DNA of 64,000 nucleotides, from assembly GCF_002220365.1 (NCBI RefSeq), contig NZ_MTHB01000123.1:1-64000 (forward strand). Direction: 5' to 3'. How positions within the stretch are numbered: position 1 is the first letter of the stretch; each line of letters begins with the position of its first letter. The translations under genes were made by a program, and so were the position numbers. Source of the stretch: Caballeronia sordidicola (GTDB lineage Bacteria; Pseudomonadota; Gammaproteobacteria; Burkholderiales; Burkholderiaceae). The notes under the pieces were generated by a model. It had not been told where the DNA came from. It saw only the letters and a program-made list of their open reading frames with translations, and made no database searches. Below, in pieces: positions 27,259-36,102 of the stretch.

Positions 27259-28239
27259 ATGCCCACCGACGTTCCAGAGCCTCAAGCCGTTTGCGATCCC
27301 ATCAGCCGAAGCGCGATTTTCATGGTTGCCACGATTAAAGCCGGCCCCGAAAGCGCAAGTACGGTGTGCGCGTTATGCGCTGACGTCGCCGGTCTGGTTC
27401 GCGCGGTTGGCACGCGCGCTCCTGCGGCCAACCTCTCGTGCGTGTGCGGATTCAGTTCTGACGGTTGGGATACGCTGTTCGGCGCGCCCCGCCCCGCGAA
27501 CCTTCACCCATTCCGCGAGTTTGGCGAGGGCCAACGCCGTGCTATTGGCACGCCGGGCGATCTTCTGCTGCACATCCGCGCGGACCATATGGATCTCTGC
27601 TTTGAACTCGCCGCCCAATTGATGGAGCGTCTGGGCAGCGCGGTTTCGGTGGTCGATGAAGTGCATGGCTTTCGCTATTTCGACCTGCGCGACATGGTGG
27701 GTTTTGTCGACGGCACAGAAAACCCGAGGGGCCGCGAGGCGGTCGATTTCACGCTCATCAGCGATCAGGATCCGGCATTTGCAGGCGGCAGTTATGTGAT
27801 GGTGCAGAAGTACCTGCATGACATGGCTGGCTGGGACTCGCTTTCAGTCGAGGCGCAGGAACGCATTATCGGCCGCAAGAAACTGTCCGATGTCGAGCTC
27901 GCCGAAGGAGTCAAGCCCTCGTCGTCACACAGCTCGCTGACGACGATCGAAAAGGACGGCCAGGAAGTGAAAATCCTGCGTCACAACATGGCGTTCGGCC
28001 GCCCAGGCGCGGGCGAGTTCGGAACGTACTTTATCGGCTACGCGAGTTCGCCCGAGCCAATCGAGCAGATGCTCGAGAACATGTTTGTTGGACGACCGCC
28101 CGGCAATTACGACCGGCTTCTCGATTACAGCCGGGCAATTACCGGGGGCCTGTTTTTTGTTCCATCGGCTTCCATGCTTGAGGAGCTCGCGGATCGAGAT
28201 CCGCAGCCTTCGACGAATGAATCGGCCGCCACGGGGTGA
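27259..28239 (+). CDS. DyP-type haem peroxidase
   Basis: A 326-residue dye-decolourising peroxidase of the YfeX-like (class B) group, which oxidises phenolics or dyes with hydrogen peroxide and may act on porphyrins. It shows the family motif GFVDGTENPRG near 152-162 (the Asp is the distal catalytic residue), a probable proximal haem-ligand His in ILRHNMAFG near 236-244, and GTYFIGYA. No Tat signal is visible, fitting cytoplasmic class B enzymes. Followed by a tandem repeat and a small conserved gene. Confidence 0.92.
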   Translation: MPTDVPEPQAVCDPISRSAIFMVATIKAGPESASTVCALCADVAGLVRAVGTRAPAANLSCVCGFSSDGWDTLFGAPRPANLHPFREFGEGQRRAIGTPGDLLLHIRADHMDLCFELAAQLMERLGSAVSVVDEVHGFRYFDLRDMVGFVDGTENPRGREAVDFTLISDQDPAFAGGSYVMVQKYLHDMAGWDSLSVEAQERIIGRKKLSDVELAEGVKPSSSHSSLTTIEKDGQEVKILRHNMAFGRPGAGEFGTYFIGYASSPEPIEQMLENMFVGRPPGNYDRLLDYSRAITGGLFFVPSASMLEELADRDPQPSTNESAATG

Positions 28240-28260
28240 TGGCTGAAACCGCTGCGGCTC

Positions 28261-28342
28261 GGCGCTCGTTGCTTGGCGTCGCTCGTTGCTTGGCGTCGCT
28301 CGTTGCTTGGCGTCGCTCGTTGCTTGGCGTCGCTCGTTGTTA
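28261..28342. repeat. 17-bp tandem repeat (about 4.8 copies)
   Basis: Three exact copies of GGCGTCGCTCGTTGCTT (28275-28325), a partial copy before and a slightly changed fourth copy after. It begins 21 bases after the DyP stop. The period is not a multiple of three and there is no spacer variation, so it is not CRISPR. The remaining part of the 28240-28610 gap shows no gene. Confidence 0.95.
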
Positions 28343-28610
28343 GCCGGCGCCGTCTTACTACTTCTCGCAAGCAAGATCGCTTGCAGTGAGTTCGTTGTGT
28401 CACTACGCTGCGAGTTCGCTGCGCCGTGGACAAAGCCATCGATCACAAGATAGTGCCCACATCCGGACAACGCACTCAGACCCAGTGCGTTATCCGAAAC
28501 AATCGGGTCAAACCGGATCAACCAGTGGCTGCGGTGCAAGTGCGCTGTTTTCTTGGCCGCGTGTTCAGCGTGCTGGCCGGCGTGGAACACCATTAAGCAA
28601 GGAGAACGTA

Positions 28611-29006
28611 ATGAGTGAATCGCACAGCTTGAAGCGGGTGTTGTTCGTCGGCCAAGAGCCTGAAACGGTCGATTTTTCGGACCCCGCGTTGCCGCCAGGG
28701 TTCGACGCCGCGAAGATTCATGCCGGGATTTCAGCGGGCATGCAGCAAATGGCGGCGCATGGATGGCATGCCGATCTTTGTCTGGTCCACCCCGACACCG
28801 CTGCCACGACGCTTGAGCGGCAATTGACAATCGCACCATACGATTGCGTTGTGATTGGCGGCGGGATTCGCATTCCCCCAAAGAGCTTGCTGCTCTTCGA
28901 GGCACTCATCAATACCGTGCACAAATGCGCCCCCCTTGCGGCCATCGCGTTCAATACGCGACCCGAAGACACGGCGGACGCCGCCGCTCGCTGGCTGAAA
29001 ATTTAA
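28611..29006 (+). CDS. Conserved hypothetical protein
   Basis: A 131-residue protein, start fixed by AAGGAGA eight bases before the ATG. It has a Rossmann-like alternation (RVLFVGQEPETVDFS, YDCVVIGGGIRIP, LAAIAFNTRPEDTADAA). Such small proteins are annotated as hypothetical in proteobacteria; I know no function. The GGGIR and NTRPEDT segments look like conserved loop motifs. Confidence 0.65.
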   Translation: MSESHSLKRVLFVGQEPETVDFSDPALPPGFDAAKIHAGISAGMQQMAAHGWHADLCLVHPDTAATTLERQLTIAPYDCVVIGGGIRIPPKSLLLFEALINTVHKCAPLAAIAFNTRPEDTADAAARWLKI

Positions 29007-29087
29007 TAGCCGGACAGAGCGTTACGCGTGCTCGCTCGAAGGTAACCGTCAACGAAAACCACAGCCCTTAAACTCGTCGCGCACCTG

Positions 29088-29714
29088 TCATGCGTAGCGC
29101 GCAAGAAACATATCGGCAGCGGATTCCGCTACTTGCTTTTGTTCAGCTTTGCCGAGGGTGCGTTGCCCCATTGTCACTTGCGGCCAGAAAGCAAACGCCT
29201 TGACGAGACCCTGCAACTGCAGCGAGGCGAACACCGGGTCCGAGGTCTTGAGCCGGCCATCGGCAGCGGCTGCGCGTATCCATACCGTCAGGTCTTCTTC
29301 GCGCTCACCCATGCGGGCCACCATGTCGCGCGCGCGCTCCGGCGAATGAATGCCTGCCGCGATCGCCACGCGCGCGAGCGACAGGAATGCCTCGTCGTTT
29401 AGAAGACTCAGCTTTTTCAAAAGCAACTGGAGCAACTGCGCGCGCAATGGCTGAGAGTCGGAATACGCGGGCGCCTCTCCCGTGTCACTCGAGTCCCACA
29501 ACTGCCGCAGGATGGCTGCGAACAGCACTTCCTTGCTTGGAAAATGGTTGTAGACGGTCCGCTTCGAGACACCCGCGCGGGCCGCGATGCGGTCCATGCT
29601 GGTTGCGTCGAATCCCGCTGCGAGAAATTCCTCGATAGCCGCAGCGATCACGGCAGCGCGTTTGCGATCGGTCAGGCGTGGCGGGTTGGCGGTGAGGTTG
29701 GCGGTGGCATTCAT
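29088..29714 (-). CDS. TetR-family regulator
   Basis: A 208-residue TetR/AcrR repressor. The N-terminal HTH is DATSMDRIAARAGVSKRTVY at 36-55, and the C-terminal part matches the AefR-like ligand domain (AADGRLKTSDPVFASLQLQG). It is divergent from the metallo-beta-lactamase-fold gene across 93 bases, so it probably represses that gene and itself. No clear ribosome-binding site is seen before the ATG. Confidence 0.92.
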   Translation of the reverse strand: MNATANLTANPPRLTDRKRAAVIAAAIEEFLAAGFDATSMDRIAARAGVSKRTVYNHFPSKEVLFAAILRQLWDSSDTGEAPAYSDSQPLRAQLLQLLLKKLSLLNDEAFLSLARVAIAAGIHSPERARDMVARMGEREEDLTVWIRAAAADGRLKTSDPVFASLQLQGLVKAFAFWPQVTMGQRTLGKAEQKQVAESAADMFLARYA

Positions 29715-29734
29715 CGATAAATTTTACACCAGGC

Positions 29735-29771
29735 AGTTTACTTTTTTCTACGATAAACTACACTGTGCAGT
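29735..29771. promoter_or_regulatory. Candidate TetR operator between divergent genes
   Basis: AGTTTA (29735-29740) and TAAACT (29754-29759) form an inverted repeat with a 13-base spacer. Just after it ACTG and CAGT pair around TG (29762-29771). The intergenic stretch is unusually AT-rich for this window. Confidence 0.4.
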
Positions 29772-29807
29772 CTACTTTCCGTACTTTCCGTATTGGGGCG
29801 CCATTAC

Positions 29808-30941
29808 ATGACATCGTTCACCGGTTCTATCCGCCGTGCTTTGGGTCTGACAGCAGCGCGACGCGGCCGTGAATCATTCGACTCGTCGGCTCAGCACGAC
29901 GGCGAGCGCTTCCGTAACGTCAAGCCTCGTCCCGTGGAAGGAATCGGCAAGACCCTGGGCATCGTGTGGAATATTCTGTTGAATAAACCGGCGGGGGCGG
30001 TGCCGGCAGGCCCCTTGCCCGTCGATGCGCTGACGCGTGCACAGCTTGACGCAGCGCCTGATCGCAGCTTGTTTCGCCTCGGGCATTCAACCATGCTGCT
30101 CAAACTGCGCGGTGGGTTCTGGCTGACCGACCCGGTCTTCGCGGAACGTGCTTCGCCGTTCCGGCGGTTTGGTCCAAAACGCTTTCATGCACCGCCCATC
30201 GCGCTCGCCGACTTGCCGCCCCTGCGCGGCGTGATCCTGTCCCACGACCACTACGACCACCTGGACCGCGAGACCGTGATCGCACTCGCGAATACGACAA
30301 GCGTGTTTCTGACGCCGTTGGGCGTGGGCGACCGGTTGATCGAGTGGGGTATCGACGCGTCGAAGGTTCGTCAGTTCGACTGGTGGCAGGGCGTAGAGAT
30401 AGACGGTCTCGCGTTCACGGCGACACCTTCCCAGCATTTCTCCGGCCGCAGTCTTTTCGATGGCAACAGCACCTTGTGGGCCTCGTGGGTCATTGTCGAC
30501 GGCGACCTGCGCGTGTTTTTCAGCGGCGATACAGGCTACTTCGACGGCTTCAAGACGATTGGCGAACGGCTGGGTCCATTCGATATCACGCTGCTGGAAA
30601 CGGGGGCTTACGACGCCCAATGGCCGTACGTGCACATGCAGCCCGACGAAACCGTTCAGGCCCATCTCGACCTGCGCGGCCACTGGCTGATGCCGATTCA
30701 CAACGGCACCTTCGATCTGGCGATGCATCGTTGGCAAGAGCCGTTCGAGCGCGTGATGGGGCTCGCCGGAGCACATGGCATTCCACTCGCGACGCCGCGT
30801 ATGGGGGAACGGCTGGATCTGGCCGCGCCGCACCGCGGTCAGCGGTGGTGGCGCGACGTGGCGGAGGCTGTGCAAAAGCCCAGGACGTTACGGCGATGGT
30901 TCTCTTGCCGCCATCCGAGTCAGGCAAATTCGCAGAGCTAA
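29808..30941 (+). CDS. Metallo-beta-lactamase-fold hydrolase (UlaG/NAPE-PLD-like)
   Basis: A 377-residue metallo-hydrolase with the metal motif SHDHYDHLD near 144-152, a later ligand Asp in FFSGDTGYFDGF, and a His in MPIHNGTFDLA. The LGHSTMLLKL segment near 90 and overall order fit the N-acyl-phosphatidylethanolamine phospholipase D/UlaG-like subgroup. A hydrophilic N-terminal 70 residues precede the domain. It is controlled, presumably, by the divergent TetR gene. The substrate may be a phosphodiester or lactone. Confidence 0.85.
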   Translation: MTSFTGSIRRALGLTAARRGRESFDSSAQHDGERFRNVKPRPVEGIGKTLGIVWNILLNKPAGAVPAGPLPVDALTRAQLDAAPDRSLFRLGHSTMLLKLRGGFWLTDPVFAERASPFRRFGPKRFHAPPIALADLPPLRGVILSHDHYDHLDRETVIALANTTSVFLTPLGVGDRLIEWGIDASKVRQFDWWQGVEIDGLAFTATPSQHFSGRSLFDGNSTLWASWVIVDGDLRVFFSGDTGYFDGFKTIGERLGPFDITLLETGAYDAQWPYVHMQPDETVQAHLDLRGHWLMPIHNGTFDLAMHRWQEPFERVMGLAGAHGIPLATPRMGERLDLAAPHRGQRWWRDVAEAVQKPRTLRRWFSCRHPSQANSQS

Positions 30942-30947
30942 CTATTG

Positions 30948-30973
30948 ACGTTGGACGTTCAACGTTGGACGTT
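30948..30973. repeat. 14-bp-period direct repeat after the MBL gene
   Basis: ACGTTGGACGTT occurs at 30948-30959 and 30962-30973, and the first copy also makes an inverted repeat ACGTTG/CAACGT. It starts seven bases after the stop codon. Function unknown; a weak hairpin could form. Confidence 0.6.
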
Positions 30974-31098
30974 GCGCCCATGCAAGGGCGCAACGCGATT
31001 TGGTATCGCATCGGTGCTTCCCCGAACAACCTGCTCTCCGGAATCATCTATTCGTCAGGAACGGGTGGGCACGCTCACAGTTTGCCCGGCATATTCAA

Positions 31099-32448
31099 TC
31101 AATCGCGGGCATCTCTCCATCTATACACCATCATCGCCGCAATAGCCGTTCGCTTGACCAGCGAATGAGCGGCGATGCGCCGCATCGGCTCGAAGGGCAA
31201 TGCCGAATCAGCGGGATCGTTGGCGAAGAGTGTCTCCGTGAGGGCCGGTCCCAACGCCGTCGATAAAGCCACGCCCCGCCCGTTGCAGCCCATCCATGCG
31301 AAGAGCCCGTTGCCCAGTGTGGCGAAGCGCGGCAAGCCGTCGGGCGTGACCGCGAAGTTGCCGTGCCAAAGATAATCGAAACGCAGCGGCCAGCCTTCGA
31401 GTTGCGGGAACATCCGCACGAGTCTCGCCGCCAGCCGTTTGCGCAGCCGGCTTTCATAACCGAACGGAACGATCAGCGCGCCGCCGGTCAGCAGCCGGCC
31501 GGTTTCATCGAAGCGGGCGAGATGCAAGTCGCCGTGCGTGTCGGACATCGCGTGACCGTGAGGCAGGATCGTCGCGCGCAGTTCAGGTGGCAGTGGTTGG
31601 GTCGCCAGTTGATAGGAGCGCATGGGAAGCAGCGTATTCGGCAGCGCGGGCCACGGCGATGCTGCACCCAACTCAGCCAATGCACCGCTATAAGCGTGCG
31701 TCGCGATCAGCACCCGCGGCGCGCTCACGAACGCTTGTGGCGTGCTGACACGCCAGGCATCCCCCACGCGTGCAATATCGGTCACCGGCGAGCGCGTATG
31801 AATGCTCGCACCGGCAGCTTGCGCCGCGCGCGCCAGACCGCGCACGAACGCCAGCGGATTGATGTGACCGCCCGTCAGGTTCTGCCATCCGCCAAACCAG
31901 AAATTTGAACCAATCAGACTCCACGCCCGTTCGCGATCGACCAGCTCCACGTCGAAGCCGCGCTTTTTCCATTGCTCGAAGCGGCTTTGCGCGAGCGCCA
32001 TCCGGCTGGCGCGATGCGCTGGCTGGATCCAGCCGTTCTGGAGCGCCGCACACTCAATTCGATGTTTGCGCGCAAGCTCGAACAACGCATTCCCCGACCC
32101 GCCGATAAGACTCACCAGCACCTCGCCCTTCTCTGCGCCGAAGGCATTGACGATGACGTCGGGGTCGGCGCGGGTCATCGCCGGAATGACCTGGCCATTG
32201 TTACGTCCCGATGCTCCCCAACCTATCTCCGCGGCTTCCAGCAGGACCACGCGCGCACCGCGTTCCGCCGCATGCAGGGCGGTACTCAGGCCCGTGAAGC
32301 CGGCGCCAATCACGATCAGATCCGCAGCGTGGTCGCCGGGAGCAAGGGCGCTGGATAACGGCGCGGGGAACGCTGTGTCGGCCCATAGCGAAGGCGGCAT
32401 GCGGGACGGATCAAGAGACGGATCGAGGCTGGTATCGGCCACGTTCAC
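31099..32448 (-). CDS. FAD-dependent amine/amino-acid oxidoreductase (DAO family)
   Basis: A 449-residue flavoprotein of the D-amino-acid oxidase/gamma-glutamylputrescine oxidase type, oxidising a C-N bond to an imine. The Rossmann motif is VIGAGFTGLSTALHAAERG from about 46, followed by GASGRNNGQV and a C-terminal FAWMGCNGRGVALS cofactor-contact motif. It is the last gene of the leftward operon: its ATG overlaps the stop of the 3-hydroxyacyl-CoA dehydrogenase-like gene (ATGA). It may open or close the pathway by deaminating an amine or N-substituted amino acid. Confidence 0.9.
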   Translation of the reverse strand: MNVADTSLDPSLDPSRMPPSLWADTAFPAPLSSALAPGDHAADLIVIGAGFTGLSTALHAAERGARVVLLEAAEIGWGASGRNNGQVIPAMTRADPDVIVNAFGAEKGEVLVSLIGGSGNALFELARKHRIECAALQNGWIQPAHRASRMALAQSRFEQWKKRGFDVELVDRERAWSLIGSNFWFGGWQNLTGGHINPLAFVRGLARAAQAAGASIHTRSPVTDIARVGDAWRVSTPQAFVSAPRVLIATHAYSGALAELGAASPWPALPNTLLPMRSYQLATQPLPPELRATILPHGHAMSDTHGDLHLARFDETGRLLTGGALIVPFGYESRLRKRLAARLVRMFPQLEGWPLRFDYLWHGNFAVTPDGLPRFATLGNGLFAWMGCNGRGVALSTALGPALTETLFANDPADSALPFEPMRRIAAHSLVKRTAIAAMMVYRWRDARD

Positions 32449-33386
32449 GCTTCCGATTGCATGTCGCGGCGCATCTTCTGCAGCGCGGCCATGCGTCGGT
32501 TGCGCCAGGAGCGCTTCGCCTCGATACCCTCCAACGGAAGCTTGGCCCGCATTTCTGCATCGAGCCGCGCGATCAGGTCCGGGGTCAGCACCGGGCCGGG
32601 TTCGCGGACTTCCATTGCCATGTCGTCAAACATATGGCCGAAGCGATGCAGATAGTCGGCAATCCCGCCCGGCGCGTTCAAGTCCACGCCTTCGAGCGGT
32701 CCGAGAAAAGCCCAGCGCAAACCGAAGCCGTCGCTGATGAGTTTATCGGCGTGATCGGCAGAGATGACGCCCGCCTCGATCAACCGGAACATCTCGATCA
32801 ACAGCGCGCCCTGCATCCGGTTCATCGCAAAGCCGGCGATTTCCTTGTTAACGAGCACGGGCGTCTGACCGAGCGACTCCATCAACGCGAAGATGCGCTC
32901 AACCACGGCCGTATCGGTCCACGGGCTCGGCACGATTTCGACAACCGGCATCATGTGCGGCGGCGTAGCCGGATGAACGATCACGCAGCGCCCGCGGCCG
33001 CTCAGTTCGGCCGTGAAACGCGACATGCCGAGCGCGGAAGTGGAGCTGGCGAGTATCGCGCCGGCCGGCACGAGCGCGTCCAACTCAGAGAACAGCGCGC
33101 GCTTGAGGTCGAGTTTCTCCGGCACCGACTCCTGCACGTAGTCGGCGTGTGCGACACAGTCGGCGAGTGTGGTCGCGATACGCACACGGGTGAGCGAATC
33201 CGCGGGCACGGTCAGGCCAACACGATTCAGGTCCTCCGCGTAGGCTGCCAGCGTGTCGAGAGCGCGTGCACGCGTAGCGGGGTCCGCGTCATAGACGGCC
33301 ACGCTGTGCCCTCGCCTCGCCCAGACCATCGCCCAGGAGCAGCCGATAATGCCGGCACCCACGATTGCTACCTTCAGTGTGTTCAT
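32445..33386 (-). CDS. 3-Hydroxyacyl-CoA dehydrogenase-like NAD-dependent enzyme (carnitine/gulonate dehydrogenase group)
   Basis: A 313-residue NAD-dependent beta-hydroxyacid dehydrogenase. The N-terminal Rossmann motif is VAIVGAGIIGCSWA at 5-18; the catalytic region has ASSTSAL, HPATPPHMMPVVEIV with the catalytic His, and VNKEIAGFAMNRMQGAL. Single-module size fits L-carnitine dehydrogenase, L-gulonate 3-dehydrogenase or lambda-crystallin-like enzymes rather than fatty-acid oxidation. The start at MNTLKVA has GGAG upstream. It oxidises a 3-hydroxy group of the unknown operon substrate. Confidence 0.85.
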   Translation of the reverse strand: MNTLKVAIVGAGIIGCSWAMVWARRGHSVAVYDADPATRARALDTLAAYAEDLNRVGLTVPADSLTRVRIATTLADCVAHADYVQESVPEKLDLKRALFSELDALVPAGAILASSTSALGMSRFTAELSGRGRCVIVHPATPPHMMPVVEIVPSPWTDTAVVERIFALMESLGQTPVLVNKEIAGFAMNRMQGALLIEMFRLIEAGVISADHADKLISDGFGLRWAFLGPLEGVDLNAPGGIADYLHRFGHMFDDMAMEVREPGPVLTPDLIARLDAEMRAKLPLEGIEAKRSWRNRRMAALQKMRRDMQSEA

Positions 33387-33414
33387 TGCAATGCTCCGGG
33401 CGCTGTCGGACAGG

Positions 33415-33729
33415 TTATCGGATAGGTGAAAAATGAATCGGATTGAGGATGCGCGAATTCTGCACATCGATGAAATCCGTCACGCGATCGAGATAGGACT
33501 GCCACTCCGGCATCGCAAGCATGCGCGTACGTCGCGCCATGCGGTCGTCGAGACTCGTGAAGCTCCACCACGCGACCACATGATTCAGTTCACCGATTTC
33601 GGTCACAAAGTATCCGAGCAGATTCTCGAGGCAGGCTTTCTGGATCGGCAGACCGTGCTCCTCATAGAGCGCAACAAATGTCTGCGTCTTACCGGGCTTG
33701 ATGCGGTAGTCACGTTCTTCAATGATCAT
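33415..33729 (-). CDS. NIPSNAP-family protein
   Basis: A 104-residue single ferredoxin-like (dimeric alpha/beta barrel) domain, starting at MIIEERDYRIKPGK as is usual for bacterial NIPSNAP proteins. The hallmarks are LGYFVTEIGELNHVVAWWSF and the repeated MARRTRMLAMPEWQ. Longer starts at 33750 and 33777 are less likely by alignment. Such proteins often accompany aromatic or lipid catabolic genes with an unknown, possibly monooxygenase-like, role. Confidence 0.85.
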   Translation of the reverse strand: MIIEERDYRIKPGKTQTFVALYEEHGLPIQKACLENLLGYFVTEIGELNHVVAWWSFTSLDDRMARRTRMLAMPEWQSYLDRVTDFIDVQNSRILNPIHFSPIR

Positions 33730-33792
33730 GGCAGCGAGGCTCTCCTTCATGTCGGGCATATGAGGCACATCAGGCACATCAGGCAGCGTTGA

Positions 33793-34578
33793 TCAGGCAG
33801 CGTTGTCTCGAAAGAAGCGGGCGACTTCCGCTGCCAGGCTTAATGCGGTCAGTGCGGACGTTTTTGGGTTATCGGCGGAGGGCGCGTTTTGAAAGCGGAA
33901 CGTCGCGGTTCCAGCCGCGCTACTCACCTGTATCTCGTGCGTGTTGACCGCGACACCCGGATCGGCACGCACCGTCACGCGCGTCTTCTCCATGCCAACG
34001 CCGCGCAACGCGAGCGTCGCGGCAACGTTGAGATTTTGCGGAAAGCGCAGCGCAGCTTCGGCCGCCGAGCCTTCGAAGAGCGTGTACGGTTCGCGCAACG
34101 CATCCGCGTCGATACCCCGGCGAGCCAGTTCGTCGCGCCACGCGCCCACCGGTTTCGTCGATAGATATTCGACCTCGAGCCCGGGCTCGTTTGCGACAGC
34201 ATCGAGATAATCCAGGCCGCCTATCGCGCCCGATGGCAAGACCACACGAGCGCGTCCACGCGCCGCCGAGCGCAGTGTTTCGTAAGTAGCTGAATTCGCC
34301 AGCGCACCCGCCGAGGCAACCAGCACGGTCACGCCATCGGCCAATAACAGAGGCACCAGCGTTCGCACGGCGTCCTGCCCCGCGCACTCGACCGCAAGCT
34401 GCGGATTGAACGCGCGCGCTTCTTCATGGGAATGCACCGAGCGGTGCAAGCGTCTCTCATACACCGCAGTGCGAGACCAGATTGCGATGTCATAACCGCC
34501 GGCGGTATCGAGTTGTTGCTCGAGCGCCCGGCCGATCGCACCGTAGCCGATCAACAGCAACCGCTTGCACGCTGTCAT
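33793..34578 (-). CDS. L-aspartate dehydrogenase-like (NadX/DUF108) enzyme
   Basis: A 261-residue NAD(P)-dependent dehydrogenase. The Rossmann motif is LLIGYGAIGRALEQQL at 7-22; the family markers are SAGALA, PSGAIGGLDYLDA near 117-129 and FPQNLNVAATLAL near 182-194, with the conserved NTHEI near 216. Known members interconvert aspartate and iminosuccinate or feed NAD synthesis. Because it lies in a catabolic operon, it may instead act on an analogous amino acid or imine. ATGA overlap with the upstream hydrolase gene. Confidence 0.87.
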   Translation of the reverse strand: MTACKRLLLIGYGAIGRALEQQLDTAGGYDIAIWSRTAVYERRLHRSVHSHEEARAFNPQLAVECAGQDAVRTLVPLLLADGVTVLVASAGALANSATYETLRSAARGRARVVLPSGAIGGLDYLDAVANEPGLEVEYLSTKPVGAWRDELARRGIDADALREPYTLFEGSAAEAALRFPQNLNVAATLALRGVGMEKTRVTVRADPGVAVNTHEIQVSSAAGTATFRFQNAPSADNPKTSALTALSLAAEVARFFRDNAA

Positions 34579-35384
34579 GCCTGCTGCTCCAGCCAGTCGC
34601 GCAACGGCTCGACAAAGGTTTTCGGCCTGATGCTCGGAAAGAAGTGCCCGCCCTCCGCACAGAACCGAGCCGTCGCGCCTGGAATGGCTTCCTGTAGTTC
34701 CACATGCAGATAGTTCGGGATGATCTGATCATCACGTGCGCCAAGCACAAGCGTGGGCTGCTGAATCGTGGCGAGCGCGGCGGTGCGATCAAATTCGAGC
34801 AGCGCTTCGATCCGTGTGAACACACGATCGTCGACTTCGATATCTACGTCGTTATCGGACAATGCGAGCCTTTCGGGATGCTCGCGCAGCCACGCAAGCG
34901 GGTAGCCAATGACACGCGTGAGGTCCGCGTAAAGTCGCTTGCCGCCCGCGCGCATCACATTGCTTCGTAATGCGAACAGATACTTCATGTAGGCGTCGGC
35001 CTTCGCCCAGGTCGAGCTCAGCACGAGCCTCGATACCCGCGACGGGTGATCGAGCGCAAGCGACTGAGCAATGGCGCCCCCGGTCGAATGGCCCGCGACA
35101 ATCGCCTGCTCCACGCCCGCTGCGTCCATGATCGCGAGCGCATCGGCGGCAAGCAGATCGATGGTGCAAATGCTGTCGGTCGTGCCGCTCACGCCGAAAC
35201 CGCGCTGATCGAAGACAATCACGCTGTGCCGGCTCGCGAGATCGTCCATCACCGGCCGCCAGAACTTCGCTTCCCCCGCAAGGCCCGCGATCAGCAACAG
35301 GGGTGGCCCTTTCCCGTCTCCCACACACTGGTAGCCGAGCCGCGCGCCGTCGGCGGCGTAGCAATAATCAATAGTCGATATCAT
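34575..35384 (-). CDS. Alpha/beta hydrolase
   Basis: A 269-residue hydrolase like 3-oxoadipate enol-lactonase and haloperoxidase-type esterases. The oxyanion region is LLIAGLAGEAKFW, the nucleophile elbow is GHSTGG near 97-102, the acid is Asp in LGARDDQIIP and the His is in CAEGGHFFPSIRP. It overlaps the next gene by four bases. Expected action: lactone, ester or amide opening in the operon's pathway. Confidence 0.88.
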   Translation of the reverse strand: MISTIDYCYAADGARLGYQCVGDGKGPPLLLIAGLAGEAKFWRPVMDDLASRHSVIVFDQRGFGVSGTTDSICTIDLLAADALAIMDAAGVEQAIVAGHSTGGAIAQSLALDHPSRVSRLVLSSTWAKADAYMKYLFALRSNVMRAGGKRLYADLTRVIGYPLAWLREHPERLALSDNDVDIEVDDRVFTRIEALLEFDRTAALATIQQPTLVLGARDDQIIPNYLHVELQEAIPGATARFCAEGGHFFPSIRPKTFVEPLRDWLEQQA

Positions 35385-35391
35385 CGGCGGC

Positions 35392-35940
35392 TCAATCCTT
35401 GGCCGCGCTGTTGGTGCCGCTCACGCCGCTTGCAAACACGGTGCGCGCCTCGATTTCCTGCACGTTGTCCGGCCGCGCGAAGGGTTCAGGCGCGGGATCG
35501 CCCGGATGGCGCACGCGCCCGACCGACTCGAAGAATTCCTCGATGCCGCCCGGCATCAGGAACCACATGAAGCTCAGGTCATCAGCGCCGTTGTTCACGA
35601 ACTTGTGGCGGCAGTTCACCCCGAGATACACCGCAGTCTCAGGCTTGACCGGATACTCGATGTCGTCGATCACCACGCTGCCCCCGCTGCCCGCGTAGAA
35701 AAAGATCACCTCTTCGCTGCGGTCATGGGCATGCTCGCGCACATAGCACCCGCCTGGCGCGACGGTTTGCGTGCCCATCGAAAACGGCGTCGTGGTGCCG
35801 AGCTTCGCGCCGTTCAACAGACACCGGACAAAACCGTTGGCCGGAACCGGCTGCCAGAAACTGGGACCTTCCTCGGCGATAAAAAACTTCGCGCCGCGGC
35901 TATCGACGTCCGCTGCGTGTTCGCTTGCCTCTTGATGCAT
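35392..35940 (-). CDS. Cupin-domain protein, first gene of the operon
   Basis: A 182-residue cytoplasmic cupin. Metal-ligand residues are seen in REHAHDRSEEVIFFYAGSG (HxH...E) near 82-100 and the second His in VNCRHKFVNNG. The start at MHQEASEH has GAGGGAA at the right distance and is 80 bases from the proposed promoter in the repeat at 36020. It may be a dioxygenase or isomerase; no close function recognised. Confidence 0.82.
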   Translation of the reverse strand: MHQEASEHAADVDSRGAKFFIAEEGPSFWQPVPANGFVRCLLNGAKLGTTTPFSMGTQTVAPGGCYVREHAHDRSEEVIFFYAGSGGSVVIDDIEYPVKPETAVYLGVNCRHKFVNNGADDLSFMWFLMPGGIEEFFESVGRVRHPGDPAPEPFARPDNVQEIEARTVFASGVSGTNSAAKD

Positions 35941-36019
35941 GTCGGATTCCCTCGAAATGAAACTGCGGCGCTCATTGACCACTCATCAATCGTCCACTAG
36001 CCGCCGACCGTGGAATTCA

Positions 36020-36079
36020 TTGTAGATAGACGAATTTTTGCGAACAATTCTTAAATTTCGGCTTATATTCCTGACAAAT
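36020..36079. promoter_or_regulatory. Promoter/operator copy A of the LysR regulon
   Basis: This 60-base stretch matches the reverse complement of 37051-37110 at 48 of 60 positions without gaps. Read leftward it contains GAATTG, a 16-base spacer and TATCTA (36023-36028), a possible -35/-10 pair for the cupin operon. Read rightward, TATATT (36064-36069) could be the -10 of the LysR gene. The block with GGAATATAAGC is the likely LysR contact. Confidence 0.72.
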
Positions 36080-36102
36080 TCTTCGCAATCGAGAGAGCCG
36101 AC

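Noticed and set aside
28261..28342. Possible CRISPR array
   Set aside because: The 17-bp units are directly abutting with no spacers, and no cas genes are present.
30087..30875. Minus-strand open frame opposite the MBL-fold gene
   Set aside because: Mirror of the conserved HxHxDH gene; no protein-like motifs.
32457..33425. Long plus-strand open frame opposite the hydroxyacyl-CoA dehydrogenase-like gene
   Set aside because: Composition is His/Arg-rich with no domain; the minus strand encodes a conserved enzyme in the same span.
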